A DNA stretch of 64,000 bases from Chryseobacterium takakiae (GTDB lineage Bacteria > Bacteroidota > Bacteroidia > Flavobacteriales > Weeksellaceae), in contig NZ_FQVO01000006.1 of the NCBI RefSeq assembly GCF_900129385.1, positions 62,001 to 126,000 on the forward strand, given 5' to 3'. Below are positions 33,806 to 42,201 of the stretch, one piece after another. The notes beneath the pieces were generated by a model. That model saw only the letters and a program-made list of their open reading frames with translations, searched no databases and was not told where the DNA came from. Both the position numbers and the translations under genes were made by a program. Positions within the stretch are counted from its first letter, which is position 1, and each line of letters opens with the position of its first letter.

Positions 33806-34792
33806 TTATTTTAATAACAGTTCAAAGCTGTTTAATGCTTTTCCAGTGTAAAGACTTTCTTTGGCAAGAACCAGGCAGCTTTCATAGTTTCCGAATTTCC
33901 CTGTGTGAAAAAGCGCAACGGCAGCATTGGCCAAAACCACTGCATTTTGCTGCGGTGTTCCTCTTCCTTTTAGAATGTTTTTAAATATTTCAGCTGTTTC
34001 CGCAATAGTTGATCCCGCCTGAATGCTTTCTGCCGTTACAGGTTCAAAACCCAGATCAAGTGTTGAAAATATCTCTTCGCCTTCTTTGGTGATGATTTTG
34101 CTGTCGTGGGTAAGGCTGATTTCATCGTAACCATCCATTCCATGAACAAGAATGAAATCGCGGCTTTCCTTCTGAAGGAGGTATTGGTAAATCCTTGCAA
34201 TCTCAAGATTATAAACACCAATTACTGAAAATTGCGGTTTGGCAGGATTGACCAACGGTCCCAGGAGATTAAAAAATGTCCGTAACCCAAGTGATTTTCT
34301 CAATGCGCCAACCGATTGTAGGGCAGGGTGGAAGAAGGGTGCATGCAGAAAACAGATGTTGGCTTTGTTGAGGTCTTCCTGTAATTCTTCCGAAGTTTTT
34401 TTAAAAATATAGCCTGCCTGTTCCAGAACATTTGAAGAACCTGTGAGGGTTGATGCACCGTAATTTCCATGTTTTATCACTTTTTGTCCGGTGCCGGCAA
34501 CCACAAAACTCGCAAGGGTTGAGATGTTTATGGTGTTTTTCCCGTCACCACCGGTTCCTACTATGTCAATCGCATCTTTTGCATCAATATTAACCGGAAC
34601 AGCCATTTGCAGAAGAGCTTCACGGAAACCCTGAAGTTCGGGTAATGTAATATTACGCATTAGGAAAATCGTTACAAAAGCGGTAACTTCGGTCATATTG
34701 AATTTATTTTGAGCAATTTCAATCATAATGGCTTTTGCCTGAGATTTGGACAACGTATGATGATTGAAAAGATATTCTAGAATCTCTTTCAT
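33806..34792 (-). CDS. trpD: Anthranilate phosphoribosyltransferase
   Basis: This 328-residue protein has the PRPP-binding glycine sequence VGTGGDGKNTINISTLASFV, KHGNYGASTLTGSSNVLEQ and LGLRTFFNLLGPLVNPAKP. It transfers phosphoribosyl to anthranilate. It lies 22 bases after trpG and overlaps trpC by its stop codon. Confidence 0.96.
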   Translation of the reverse strand: MKEILEYLFNHHTLSKSQAKAIMIEIAQNKFNMTEVTAFVTIFLMRNITLPELQGFREALLQMAVPVNIDAKDAIDIVGTGGDGKNTINISTLASFVVAGTGQKVIKHGNYGASTLTGSSNVLEQAGYIFKKTSEELQEDLNKANICFLHAPFFHPALQSVGALRKSLGLRTFFNLLGPLVNPAKPQFSVIGVYNLEIARIYQYLLQKESRDFILVHGMDGYDEISLTHDSKIITKEGEEIFSTLDLGFEPVTAESIQAGSTIAETAEIFKNILKGRGTPQQNAVVLANAAVALFHTGKFGNYESCLVLAKESLYTGKALNSFELLLK

Positions 34793-34814
34793 TGATTTTA
34801 ATTTAAATAGATTA

Positions 34815-35426
34815 TTAATTCAGAAGAAAGTTTCTGATAATAATTTCTCCTTCCGGGGTCAGAATGCTTTCAGGATGGAACTGTACGCCATGAACATCGT
34901 AGGTTTTATGCTGCAGTGCCATGATCATACCATCTTTGTCTATTGCTGTTATTTCAAGTTCTTCCGGAAAACCGTCAGGATTTACCGCCCAGCTATGGTA
35001 TCTTCCGACTTCCATTCCGCTATTGAGATTTTTAAAAATTTTGGTCTCCGGCTTTACAATTTCTGTGGATGTGGCAACACCATGGAAAATCTCAGTAAGG
35101 TTAATCAGGCTTCCGCCGAATGCTTCAGCAATGGCCTGCTGGCCGAGGCAAACTCCTAAAATGCTTTTTGTGGGCGCATATTCTTTAATTAAATCCAGTA
35201 AAATTCCCGCCTCTTCGGGGATTCCGGGACCGGGTGAAAGAACAATTTTATCGTATTTGCTAATCTCTTCCAACGTAATTTCGTCGTTCTTTACAACGTC
35301 TACTTTTGTCTGCAGAATTCTTTCGATCATCTGAACAAGATTGTAGGTAAAGCTGTCGTAATTATCGAAGACCAGAACTTTAGTTGCTGGTTGTTGGTTG
35401 TTGGTTGTTGGGATATTTTGTTTCAT
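34815..35426 (-). CDS. trpG: Anthranilate synthase glutamine amidotransferase subunit
   Basis: This 203-residue class I amidotransferase has FDNYDSFTYNLVQMI, LSPGPGIP, the nucleophile Cys in LGVCLGQQAIAE and the His/Glu pair in GVQFHPES. It supplies ammonia to TrpE. The N-terminal stretch MKQNIPTTNNQQPATK is not part of the family; it is encoded by heptamer repeats (35386-35412 region) that precede the first conserved residue. No alternative ATG lies closer to the core, so the extension is probably translated. Confidence 0.95.
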   Translation of the reverse strand: MKQNIPTTNNQQPATKVLVFDNYDSFTYNLVQMIERILQTKVDVVKNDEITLEEISKYDKIVLSPGPGIPEEAGILLDLIKEYAPTKSILGVCLGQQAIAEAFGGSLINLTEIFHGVATSTEIVKPETKIFKNLNSGMEVGRYHSWAVNPDGFPEELEITAIDKDGMIMALQHKTYDVHGVQFHPESILTPEGEIIIRNFLLN

Positions 35427-35427
35427 T

Positions 35428-35781
35428 TTATTTTTTTTTGTAATAGGCTATAAACCCATTTAATAACTTTTTACAGATAATTATTTGATTTAAAATTTCA
35501 GTAAACTCTTTGGCATTTATGTAATTTTGGTCGGAAGATAAATACAGCTGTGTTTCCAATTCATATAATGAACCTCTTGCGATAAACAGAAAATGTATTG
35601 TTTCTTTGTTTGTATTTCTTCCGCAACCTTCTGCGATATTTGAGGGAACAGAAATTGCAGATCTTCTGATTTGATTTTGAAGTCCGAAAATTTCTTCTTT
35701 TGGGTATTTTTTTGTTGCATTATAAACAAGATTAGTAAGTTTTCTTGATTCAATCCAAACATCAAGATTTGTGTATTCCAT
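35428..35781 (-). CDS. Four-helix-bundle protein (23S rRNA intervening-sequence/S23 type) inside the trp operon
   Basis: This 117-residue helical protein has the family pattern NLDVWIESRKLTNLVYNAT, LQNQIRRSAISVPSNIAEGCGR and FLFIARGSLYELETQLYLS. Members are encoded in rRNA intervening sequences, near retroelements (the Avd fold) and in many other places, and usually form pentamers that bind nucleic acid. It sits between trpE and trpG with one base before trpG, so it is co-transcribed with tryptophan genes. Its role is unknown. Confidence 0.88.
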   Translation of the reverse strand: MEYTNLDVWIESRKLTNLVYNATKKYPKEEIFGLQNQIRRSAISVPSNIAEGCGRNTNKETIHFLFIARGSLYELETQLYLSSDQNYINAKEFTEILNQIIICKKLLNGFIAYYKKK

Positions 35782-35852
35782 AATTTGTATTTATTTATTT
35801 ATTTATTTATTTTGATCACTATCATGAAGTTAGCCATTACCATCAACTGATA

Positions 35853-35909
35853 ACCAACAACGATCAACCAACAACGATCAACCAACAACGATCAACCAAC
35901 AACGATCAA
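35853..35909. repeat. Tandem 14-mer, CCAACAACGATCAA, about four copies
   Basis: Four consecutive near-identical copies end at the trpE stop codon, which lies in the last copy (TCA complement). Similar CCAACAAC units occur in front of trpG. Confidence 0.8.
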
Positions 35910-37327
35910 CCATTAAATAGCTTTTCTGCTTTCTCCACTGCTTTTTTCAGGGCATTAAGCTTGTTATTCACTTCCAGCAATTCACTTTCTGGGCTTGATT
36001 TTGCGACTAATCCGGCTCCCGCCTGATAATACAGCGTATTGTTTTTGCTTAAAAAAGTACGGATCATAATGGCCTGGTTGCAGGTTCCGTTTAACCCGAA
36101 AAATCCTATGCATCCACCGTAATATCCTCTTGAATCTTTTTCATAGGTATTAATGAGCTGTAATGCTTTATGTTTTGGAGCTCCGCTTAACGTTCCCTGT
36201 GGAAAGGTTGCTGCCATCATTTCGAAAGGTTTTGTTCCTTCAGATAAATCGGCGGTAACTTCGCTCACCATATGAATAACGTGTGAAAATAATTGTATTT
36301 CCTTCAGCTTTGTCACAGTGACGTTTTTTCCAAGCTTTCCGAGATCATTTCTCGCCAAATCAACAAGCATGGTGTGTTCTGCGTTTTCTTTGGGATCTTT
36401 TTTTAAAGATTCGGCGGATTGCAAATCGGTTTCAAAGTCGCCGGTTCTTTTGAAAGTTCCCGCAATAGGATGGATAATCGCTTTGTTATCTTTAATAATG
36501 AGTTGGCTTTCAGGGCTTGAACCAAAGAGTTTGTAGCTTCCGTAATCGAAAAAAAATAAATACGGCGAAGGATTTATATTTCTCAAAGCACGATACACAT
36601 TGAACTCGTCCCCTTTGAATTTCTGTTCAAATCTTCTGCTCAGAACCAACTGAAATACATCCCCTCTCATGCAGTGTTTCTGGGCTGTTTTCACCAGGTC
36701 GATATATTCTTCATCTGTAATATTTGAAATTTCTTCTCCATTTTTTTCAAACGGATAAATGGCAGAATTTTTATTTTTGATATAACTTTCCAGCGTATAC
36801 ATATCGGATTTTATTCCTTCGATCTGGTTTTCGATAAGATGCATTTCATCATTGTAGTGGTTGATAGCAATTACATATTGATACAGGCGGTAGCGGAGAA
36901 GCGGGATTTCAACTTCCGGACTCTGCGGTTTAAATTCAAGCTTTTCAAAGAATTGCACGGCCTCAAAGCTGGTATACCCGAAAAGACTTTGAGCGGTTTC
37001 TGCAATCGGATCATGCGTTTTTTCACATTCAAACACATTTGAAAATTCGTCAAAAATACCGGCAATATCTTTTTCTAAAGGTTGTTTTACAGGTTCTTCA
37101 CCAGGAAGTTTTAGTTCATATTCTTTTAGATTTTTAATTTCAATTCCGGCGATGGCATTGATGGCAATGAATGAGAAATTATTATCCATGTTTTTGGAAT
37201 CTGAGCTTTCCAGCAAAATGGTGTCTCTGAATTTATCGCGCACCTGCAGGTAAATATTCATCGGAGTCTGGAGATCTCCAAGGGTTTTTCTGGAAACGGT
37301 TTTTATTTTTATTTTTTTACTGAACAT
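35906..37327 (-). CDS. trpE: Anthranilate synthase component I
   Basis: This 473-residue chorismate-binding enzyme has MRGDVFQLVLSRRFEQKF, NPSPYLFFFDYGSYKLFGSSPE, AGTFKRTGD, HTMLVDLARNDLGKLGK, FPQGTLSGAPK and YYQAGAGLVAKSSPE. With TrpG it makes anthranilate. The start is ATG 37327 (MFSKKIKIKTVSRKTL). The earlier in-frame ATG at 37354 lies in the T-run of the attenuator hairpin and is rejected. The trp leader region precedes it. The last residues NG and stop border the tandem 14-mers. Confidence 0.95.
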   Translation of the reverse strand: MFSKKIKIKTVSRKTLGDLQTPMNIYLQVRDKFRDTILLESSDSKNMDNNFSFIAINAIAGIEIKNLKEYELKLPGEEPVKQPLEKDIAGIFDEFSNVFECEKTHDPIAETAQSLFGYTSFEAVQFFEKLEFKPQSPEVEIPLLRYRLYQYVIAINHYNDEMHLIENQIEGIKSDMYTLESYIKNKNSAIYPFEKNGEEISNITDEEYIDLVKTAQKHCMRGDVFQLVLSRRFEQKFKGDEFNVYRALRNINPSPYLFFFDYGSYKLFGSSPESQLIIKDNKAIIHPIAGTFKRTGDFETDLQSAESLKKDPKENAEHTMLVDLARNDLGKLGKNVTVTKLKEIQLFSHVIHMVSEVTADLSEGTKPFEMMAATFPQGTLSGAPKHKALQLINTYEKDSRGYYGGCIGFFGLNGTCNQAIMIRTFLSKNNTLYYQAGAGLVAKSSPESELLEVNNKLNALKKAVEKAEKLFNG

Positions 37328-37352
37328 CACAGTTTTTTTATATAGTTTAAAC

Positions 37353-37387
37353 AAAAAAAGACTTCAACGGGATACGTCAAAGTCTTT
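37353..37387 (-). terminator. trp attenuator (leader terminator)
   Basis: On the minus strand AAAGACTTTGACG pairs with CGTTGAAGTCTTT (two wobble pairs) across a five-base loop and is followed by T7. It lies between the leader peptide and trpE, where an attenuator is expected. The alternative antiterminator was not settled; TCAAACTCTT (complement of 37456-37465) can pair with part of the first arm. Confidence 0.85.
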
Positions 37388-37423
37388 ATTATATAATTTA
37401 TGATTATAATCGCTGTATAAGAA

Positions 37424-37504
37424 TCACCAACACGACAATAACTTCAGACCCGACGAAGAGTTTGAAAGCCACCACCAATTTTTATTGTTGCTGATATGAA
37501 ACAT
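37424..37504 (-). CDS. trpL: trp operon leader peptide
   Basis: This 26-codon reading frame on the minus strand starts MFHISNNKN and continues with three consecutive Trp codons (37469-37477), with a fourth Trp just before its TGA stop. It precedes the attenuator hairpin and trpE, as in classical ribosome-mediated attenuation. The promoter box lies only 4 bases upstream, so the message starts essentially at the ATG. Four Trp in 26 residues is far above expectation by chance. Confidence 0.9.
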   Translation of the reverse strand: MFHISNNKNWWWLSNSSSGLKLLSCW

Positions 37505-37508
37505 GCCA

Positions 37509-37516
37509 CAAATGTA
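37509..37516 (-). promoter_or_regulatory. trp operon promoter -7 box
   Basis: On the minus strand this reads TACATTTG, matching TAnnTTTG, with TTTG (complement of 37533-37536) as an upstream element. It ends 4 bases before the trpL ATG, so the transcript is predicted to be leaderless. Confidence 0.65.
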
Positions 37517-37707
37517 AATATTTTTTTTAATACAAAAAATAAAATCCAGAAAATTTAATTTCTTTCTCGTCATAATAATTACAGCATGATCTGTCTTAAG
37601 AGTACTAATATTGGTGTTTCTTTTCTTAGAATATCTTTAAAATGAATATTTATCATGAGTTTAAAAGTTTATTTTTTATATTTTTGCTTAATAATTTTAT
37701 AGAAAAA

Positions 37708-37938
37708 ATGAAAAAAGTATTAGCAATTGCATTTATCGGAGGTTTATTAGTGGCTAACTGTTCTAAAAAGCCAAATCATGACTTACAAGACAGCAACACA
37801 ATGTTGCCGGAACCGGACGCACCAACGGCAGTACAGCAGGATTCCAGCGCAGAAACAAGAGATACACCGGAAGCTGATGTAAATGCGGCAATGTCAGTTC
37901 CTGCTAAAGACGCAAAAGCCGATACGCTTACAAAATAA
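37708..37938 (+). CDS. Small lipoprotein of unknown function
   Basis: This 76-residue protein has a lipobox (GGLLVANCSKK) and an acidic, Pro/Ala/Asp-rich mature part with no domain. The start at 37708 gives the signal peptide; an ATG at 37642 would add an untypical hydrophobic leader. Its stop overlaps the start of the cytochrome gene (TAATG), so both are co-translated and probably act in the same membrane place. No function can be given. Confidence 0.75.
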   Translation: MKKVLAIAFIGGLLVANCSKKPNHDLQDSNTMLPEPDAPTAVQQDSSAETRDTPEADVNAAMSVPAKDAKADTLTK

Positions 37939-38315
37939 TGAGAAAACTTTTTTTAGCAGGAATTATTGGGCTGTGCCTGTTTTCTTGTTCTCAAAAAGAA
38001 AATGTGCCTGTGGACACAGCATCTTCGGAAAAAACGGTTGATACTGAATCTGCGAAAAACAGTCTTTCCGGAGATCAGATCATCGAAAGCCTGGATTGTT
38101 CCGGATGTCACGCGGTTAATGAAAGAATGATAGGACCTTCTTATCAGGAAATTGCAGATAAGTATTCTGAAAAAGATATTGATCTGCTTGCTTCAAAAAT
38201 TATAGAAGGCGGCAGCGGAGTCTGGGGCAGTGTACCGATGGCACCGCATCCTCAGGTATCAAAAGAAGAGGCTAAAAAAATGGTGGAGTATATTTTAATG
38301 CTAAAGAAAAAATAA
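37938..38315 (+). CDS. Lipoprotein c-type cytochrome (c551/c552-like)
   Basis: This 125-residue protein has a lipoprotein signal (GLCLFSCSQK), a short linker and a single heme-c domain with CSGCH (about residue 54) and the distal methionine in GSVPMAPHP. It is a mobile or membrane-anchored electron carrier in the periplasm. It is coupled to the small lipoprotein gene upstream and followed by a terminator. Confidence 0.92.
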   Translation: MRKLFLAGIIGLCLFSCSQKENVPVDTASSEKTVDTESAKNSLSGDQIIESLDCSGCHAVNERMIGPSYQEIADKYSEKDIDLLASKIIEGGSGVWGSVPMAPHPQVSKEEAKKMVEYILMLKKK

Positions 38316-38333
38316 TCCATCCTGAAAAATAAT

Positions 38334-38368
38334 AAAGCTGTTTCTCATTACGGGACACAGCTTTTTTT
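38334..38368 (+). terminator. Terminator after the cytochrome c gene
   Basis: Stem AAAGCTGTTTCTC against GGGACACAGCTTT followed by T5 lies 18 bases after the stop codon. Confidence 0.75.
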
Positions 38369-38444
38369 ATACTTATTTAGCAATAATCTTACCTAATTTA
38401 CTCCGAAAGCAGACAAAATTTTGAATTTTAAGGACAAAAACCCT

Positions 38445-38452
38445 TATCTTTG
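38445..38452 (+). promoter_or_regulatory. lysS promoter -7 box
   Basis: TATCTTTG matches TAnnTTTG, with TTG at 38421-38423 as -33 (21-base spacer). Start codon at 38476. Confidence 0.7.
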
Positions 38453-38475
38453 CGCGTTATTGAAATATAGAAATA

Positions 38476-40176
38476 ATGCAATTATCAGAACAGGAAATTA
38501 TCAGAAGAGAAAAGCTGAACAAGCTTGTTGAAATGGGGATTAACGCATTCCCGGCAGATGAATATGTAATTACAGATACTACAGAATCTATAAAACAGGA
38601 TTTCGCTGATAATAAACAGGTTAAGATTGCAGGAAGATTAATGTCAAGAAGAATTCAGGGAAAAGCTTCTTTCGCTGAATTGCAGGACTCTACAGGCAGA
38701 ATTCAGGTGTATTTCAACAGAGATGAAATCTGTACAGGTGAAGACAAAACTTTATACAATGAGGTGTACAAACACCTTTTAGATATAGGAGATATTATCG
38801 GCGTTGAAGGAGAATTGTTCACAACGCAGGTTGGTGAGAAAACGGTTTTGGTAAAAAACTTTACCCTTCTTACAAAATCACTAAGACCGCTTCCTCAGGC
38901 AAAAACTGATGAAAACGGAGTAGTGCATGATGCATTCAATGATCCGGAACTAAGATACAGACAGCGTTACGTAGATTTAACGGTAAATCCTCAGATAAAG
39001 GAAGTTTTCGTGAAAAGAACCAAGTTGTTCAACGCCATGAGAACATTCTTCAATGACGCCGGATATTTTGAAGTGGAAACTCCGATCTTACAGTCGATTC
39101 CGGGAGGTGCGGCTGCAAGGCCGTTCATCACTCATCATAATGCATTAGACATTCCATTATATTTAAGAATTGCCAACGAATTGTATCTGAAAAGATTAAT
39201 TGTAGGTGGTTTTGATGGAGTTTACGAATTCTCCAAAAACTTCAGAAATGAAGGGATGGACAGAACCCATAACCCGGAATTTACCGCCATGGAAATCTAT
39301 GTAGCTTATAAAGACTACAACTGGATGATGGATTTCACGGAAAAATTGTTGGAATTTTGTGCGATTCAGGTAAACGGGACAACGAAAGCAACTTTCGGAG
39401 AACATGAAGTGGATTTCAAAGCACCTTATCAAAGAATTTCGATGACGGATGCGATTTTGAAGTTTACAGGCTTTGATATTACCGGAAAAACAGAGCAGGA
39501 ATTGTTTGATTTTGCCAAGTCTATCGGGATTGATGTTAATGAAACGATGGGTAAAGGAAAACTTATTGATGAAATTTTCGGTGAAAAATGTGAAGGCAAC
39601 TTCATTCAGCCGACTTTCATTACCGATTATCCTATTGAAATGTCTCCATTGACGAAGAAACACAGAAGCAAAGAAGGACTTACTGAACGTTTTGAATTGA
39701 TGGTGTGTGGAAAAGAAATTGCCAATGCATATTCTGAGCTGAATGATCCGATCGATCAGAGAGAACGTTTTGAGGACCAGTTAAAACTGTCTGAAAAAGG
39801 AGATGACGAAGCAGGTCAGTTCATTGATGAAGATTTCCTTAGAGCTTTGGAATACGGAATGCCACCAACATCAGGATTAGGAATCGGGATGGACCGATTA
39901 ATCATGTTCTTAACAAATAATGCCTCCATCCAGGAAGTATTGTTCTTCCCGCAGATGAAGCCTGAGAAAACTGTTCCTCAAGTCGAATTAGGTGAAGACG
40001 AAAAAGTGATTCTAGAAATTTTAAACGCTCAGGAAGAGCCGTTTTTATTGGCAGAAGTGAAAGAAAGAAGTCAGCTTTCCGGTAAAAAATGGGATAAAGC
40101 GTCTAAGACGTTAACAAAGAATAATCTGGTGAAAGTAGAAAAGATTGATGACAATCTTTTGATGAAACTGGTTTAA
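38476..40176 (+). CDS. lysS: Lysyl-tRNA synthetase, class II
   Basis: This 566-residue protein has an N-terminal OB-fold anticodon domain (VKIAGRLMSRRIQGKASFAELQD) and a class II catalytic domain with motif 2 FRNEGMDRTHNPEFT and motif 3 GLGIGMDRLIMFLTN. The C-terminal ~60 residues beyond the usual end (after PEKTVPQV) form an extra helical domain, making it longer than the ~505-residue E. coli protein. It charges tRNA-Lys in the cytoplasm and is monocistronic. Confidence 0.97.
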   Translation: MQLSEQEIIRREKLNKLVEMGINAFPADEYVITDTTESIKQDFADNKQVKIAGRLMSRRIQGKASFAELQDSTGRIQVYFNRDEICTGEDKTLYNEVYKHLLDIGDIIGVEGELFTTQVGEKTVLVKNFTLLTKSLRPLPQAKTDENGVVHDAFNDPELRYRQRYVDLTVNPQIKEVFVKRTKLFNAMRTFFNDAGYFEVETPILQSIPGGAAARPFITHHNALDIPLYLRIANELYLKRLIVGGFDGVYEFSKNFRNEGMDRTHNPEFTAMEIYVAYKDYNWMMDFTEKLLEFCAIQVNGTTKATFGEHEVDFKAPYQRISMTDAILKFTGFDITGKTEQELFDFAKSIGIDVNETMGKGKLIDEIFGEKCEGNFIQPTFITDYPIEMSPLTKKHRSKEGLTERFELMVCGKEIANAYSELNDPIDQRERFEDQLKLSEKGDDEAGQFIDEDFLRALEYGMPPTSGLGIGMDRLIMFLTNNASIQEVLFFPQMKPEKTVPQVELGEDEKVILEILNAQEEPFLLAEVKERSQLSGKKWDKASKTLTKNNLVKVEKIDDNLLMKLV

Positions 40177-40197
40177 GATTTTATTTTTATATAATTT

Positions 40198-40236
40198 AGT
40201 TCCGGCGGAAGCGAAGCTTCCGCCGGAACTTTTTTA
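40198..40236 (+). terminator. lysS terminator with GCGAAGC cap
   Basis: Perfect 15-bp arms AGTTCCGGCGGAAGC and GCTTCCGCCGGAACT with loop GAA are followed by T6. Strong intrinsic terminator for lysS; the core GGCGGAAGC-GAA-GCTTCCGCC also occurs at 41106-41148. Confidence 0.85.
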
Positions 40237-40288
40237 AACAGACGCAAACTATTTTTGCTGATTTTACGTTTCCATTAAAAACTATCAG

Positions 40289-41107
40289 ATGAAAACTCTC
40301 GTATTGCTGGTTTTTTGTTGTATCAGTATCCAATCACAAATGCTTACTTCTGTCTATTTCGACTATGACAGTTATACACTCACGAAAGAATCCCAAAAGA
40401 AATTAGATAGTTTGGCAAACCTGAAAAGCAATCTGAAATTCAGGATTTTCGGAAACTGTGACATCTCCGGAAGCTCAGAATACAATAAAAAGCTGTCTGA
40501 AAATCGGGCAAGCGCGGTCAGCAAATACCTTCAGGCAAGAATCGGAAATACGATTGCTTTGGAAAGTGTGGTTGGCTTAGGAAAAGAAAAGCAGATCAAT
40601 GACAACAGTACCGAAGAATTACGCCGTAGAAACAGGAGAGTAGATATTTTTGTTGATCAGGTACTGATGGCTGGAGAAATAAAATCCGGCCGGTCATTTG
40701 AAAGTTTTTTCAGCAAAAAGGTGTCTGATATGAAAGTCGGAGATACCTATTCTTTACCGAATGTCAATTTTATCGGAGGCCGTCATGTCTGGTTCCCGAA
40801 AGGAAATAAGATTCTAATTCAGCTGGCTGATGTGCTGAAAAATAACCCATCTCTTGAAGTTGAGCTTCAGGGACATATCTGTTGTGATTACGATAATTTT
40901 GACGGTGAAGATCTTGATTTGAAAACTTTTAATCTTTCCTGGACGAGAGCTAATGCGATCAAAGAGTTCCTTGAAAAGCAGGGAGTAAATCCTCGACAAA
41001 TTAAAGTTACCGGAATGGGACATCTCAATCCCGTCGTTTATCCTGAACGTACTGAGGAAGATATGATAAAAAACAGAAGAGTGGAAATTGTGGTGCTTAA
41101 AAAATAG
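40289..41107 (+). CDS. OmpA-family protein with two tandem OmpA C-like domains
   Basis: This 272-residue protein has a signal peptide (MKTLVLLVFCCISIQSQ), then two OmpA-like modules. The first spans about 20-125 (SVYFDYDSYTLTKESQKKLDSL ... LSENRASAVSKYL ... RRRNRRVDIFVD) and the second about 160-271 (NKILIQLADVLKNNPSLEVELQGHICCDYDN ... LSWTRANAIKEFL ... MIKNRRVEIVVL). Such domains bind peptidoglycan. There is no outer-membrane barrel or lipobox, so the protein is probably periplasmic. Two OmpA modules in one chain is uncommon. Confidence 0.87.
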   Translation: MKTLVLLVFCCISIQSQMLTSVYFDYDSYTLTKESQKKLDSLANLKSNLKFRIFGNCDISGSSEYNKKLSENRASAVSKYLQARIGNTIALESVVGLGKEKQINDNSTEELRRRNRRVDIFVDQVLMAGEIKSGRSFESFFSKKVSDMKVGDTYSLPNVNFIGGRHVWFPKGNKILIQLADVLKNNPSLEVELQGHICCDYDNFDGEDLDLKTFNLSWTRANAIKEFLEKQGVNPRQIKVTGMGHLNPVVYPERTEEDMIKNRRVEIVVLKK

Positions 41108-41148
41108 TGGATTTCGGGCGGAAGCGAAGCTTCCGCCCGAAATCCACT
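41106..41148. repeat. 20-bp-arm perfect hairpin with GCGAAGC cap
   Basis: AGTGGATTTCGGGCGGAAGC and its exact inverse surround GAA; the left arm overlaps the stop codon of the OmpA-like gene. There is no T-run on either strand, so it is not a classical terminator, though it may still end convergent transcripts. Confidence 0.8.
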
Positions 41149-41193
41149 CCAAATCAAATTCATTATCAAGGATTTGTTTCGTGACCTTTATTA

Positions 41194-42201
41194 TTAATTT
41201 CGTCTCAGTTTGCTGAATGAAGCCATCAGATAAAATAAAAACGGTAGAATAAAGATAGACCCCAAGATCAATGCCCATCCTAAAGCGGAGATGGTTTTCG
41301 GAGCTGCAACATGCTCCAGCAAAGAAAGATGCTGACCATTCCCAAAAAGAATAATATTGGGATTATGCTGATAGGTTGCGGCCACTAAAATCATAACAAC
41401 CTGGAATCCTGCTAATGCTCTTACGGGAAGAAGTTTCCTGGTATTCATGGCTCTCAGGATCAATACCAGGCAAATGGTTGCAAAGGCGGTTGCCATAATT
41501 CCCAGGGGTTTTGAAAAGACCCACATGATTAAAGGAATATCGGAGAGATAAGCTGTTAAGAAAACCAATGCTCCGGTAATGACTACAAAAATCATGGTTT
41601 GCTTGGATTTTTTAATCATTAAATTAAGTTCCAGTCGGTCAACTGTTTCTCTCAAGGCAAAAATAGAAGCCAGATAAGCGCAGATGGCAGCTGTGAACAG
41701 TCCTACAGCAACGCCAAACCAATTCAGCCAGCTGAAAATATATAAATCTAAAAAGCTGGTAGCATTAGGATTGATCGAATGGGAAATCGTAGCGGCAGCA
41801 ATTAATCCCAGGAAAAACGGTGTCAGCAGACTCGAAAAATAAAAAATTTGGGTGTACAGCCTCTGCCATTCATCTTTCACAGCATCATAATGCCTGAAAG
41901 TAAATGCCGTTCCTCTTGCAATAATGCCGATGAGCATTAAAACCAATGGGATATGGAGATACGTTGACAAAGTGGTATAAATTTCAGGAAAACCAACAAA
42001 AAGAATAACGATAGCAATGATCAGCCACATATGATTGGCTTCCCACACCGGAGCGATCGATTCATACATGATCATCTGCGTTTTCGGACGGTTCTTTTTT
42101 CTCGTAAAAAGCTCTACAATTCCTGCCCCGAAATCTGCTCCGCCCAAAATCACGTAAAGACAGATCGACAGCCAGAGAAAACCTATAACTACGTATATCA
42201 T
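41194..42201 (-). CDS. cydB: Cytochrome bd oxidase subunit II
   Basis: This 335-residue membrane protein starts MIYVVIGFLWLSICLYVILGGADFGAGIVEL and has SIAPVWEANHMWLIIAIVILFVGFP and the repeated hydrophobic segments of CydB. It forms the quinol oxidase with CydA. Its ATG overlaps the cydA TGA (ATGA). No CydX-like small gene is seen after it. Confidence 0.95.
   Translation of the reverse strand: MIYVVIGFLWLSICLYVILGGADFGAGIVELFTRKKNRPKTQMIMYESIAPVWEANHMWLIIAIVILFVGFPEIYTTLSTYLHIPLVLMLIGIIARGTAFTFRHYDAVKDEWQRLYTQIFYFSSLLTPFFLGLIAAATISHSINPNATSFLDLYIFSWLNWFGVAVGLFTAAICAYLASIFALRETVDRLELNLMIKKSKQTMIFVVITGALVFLTAYLSDIPLIMWVFSKPLGIMATAFATICLVLILRAMNTRKLLPVRALAGFQVVMILVAATYQHNPNIILFGNGQHLSLLEHVAAPKTISALGWALILGSIFILPFLFYLMASFSKLRRN

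Noticed and set aside
35853..35909. Possible short CRISPR or iteron array
   Set aside because: The 14-mers are directly contiguous without spacers, and no replication gene is near.
37328..37354. Longer start for trpE
   Set aside because: It would begin within the T-run of the attenuator hairpin.
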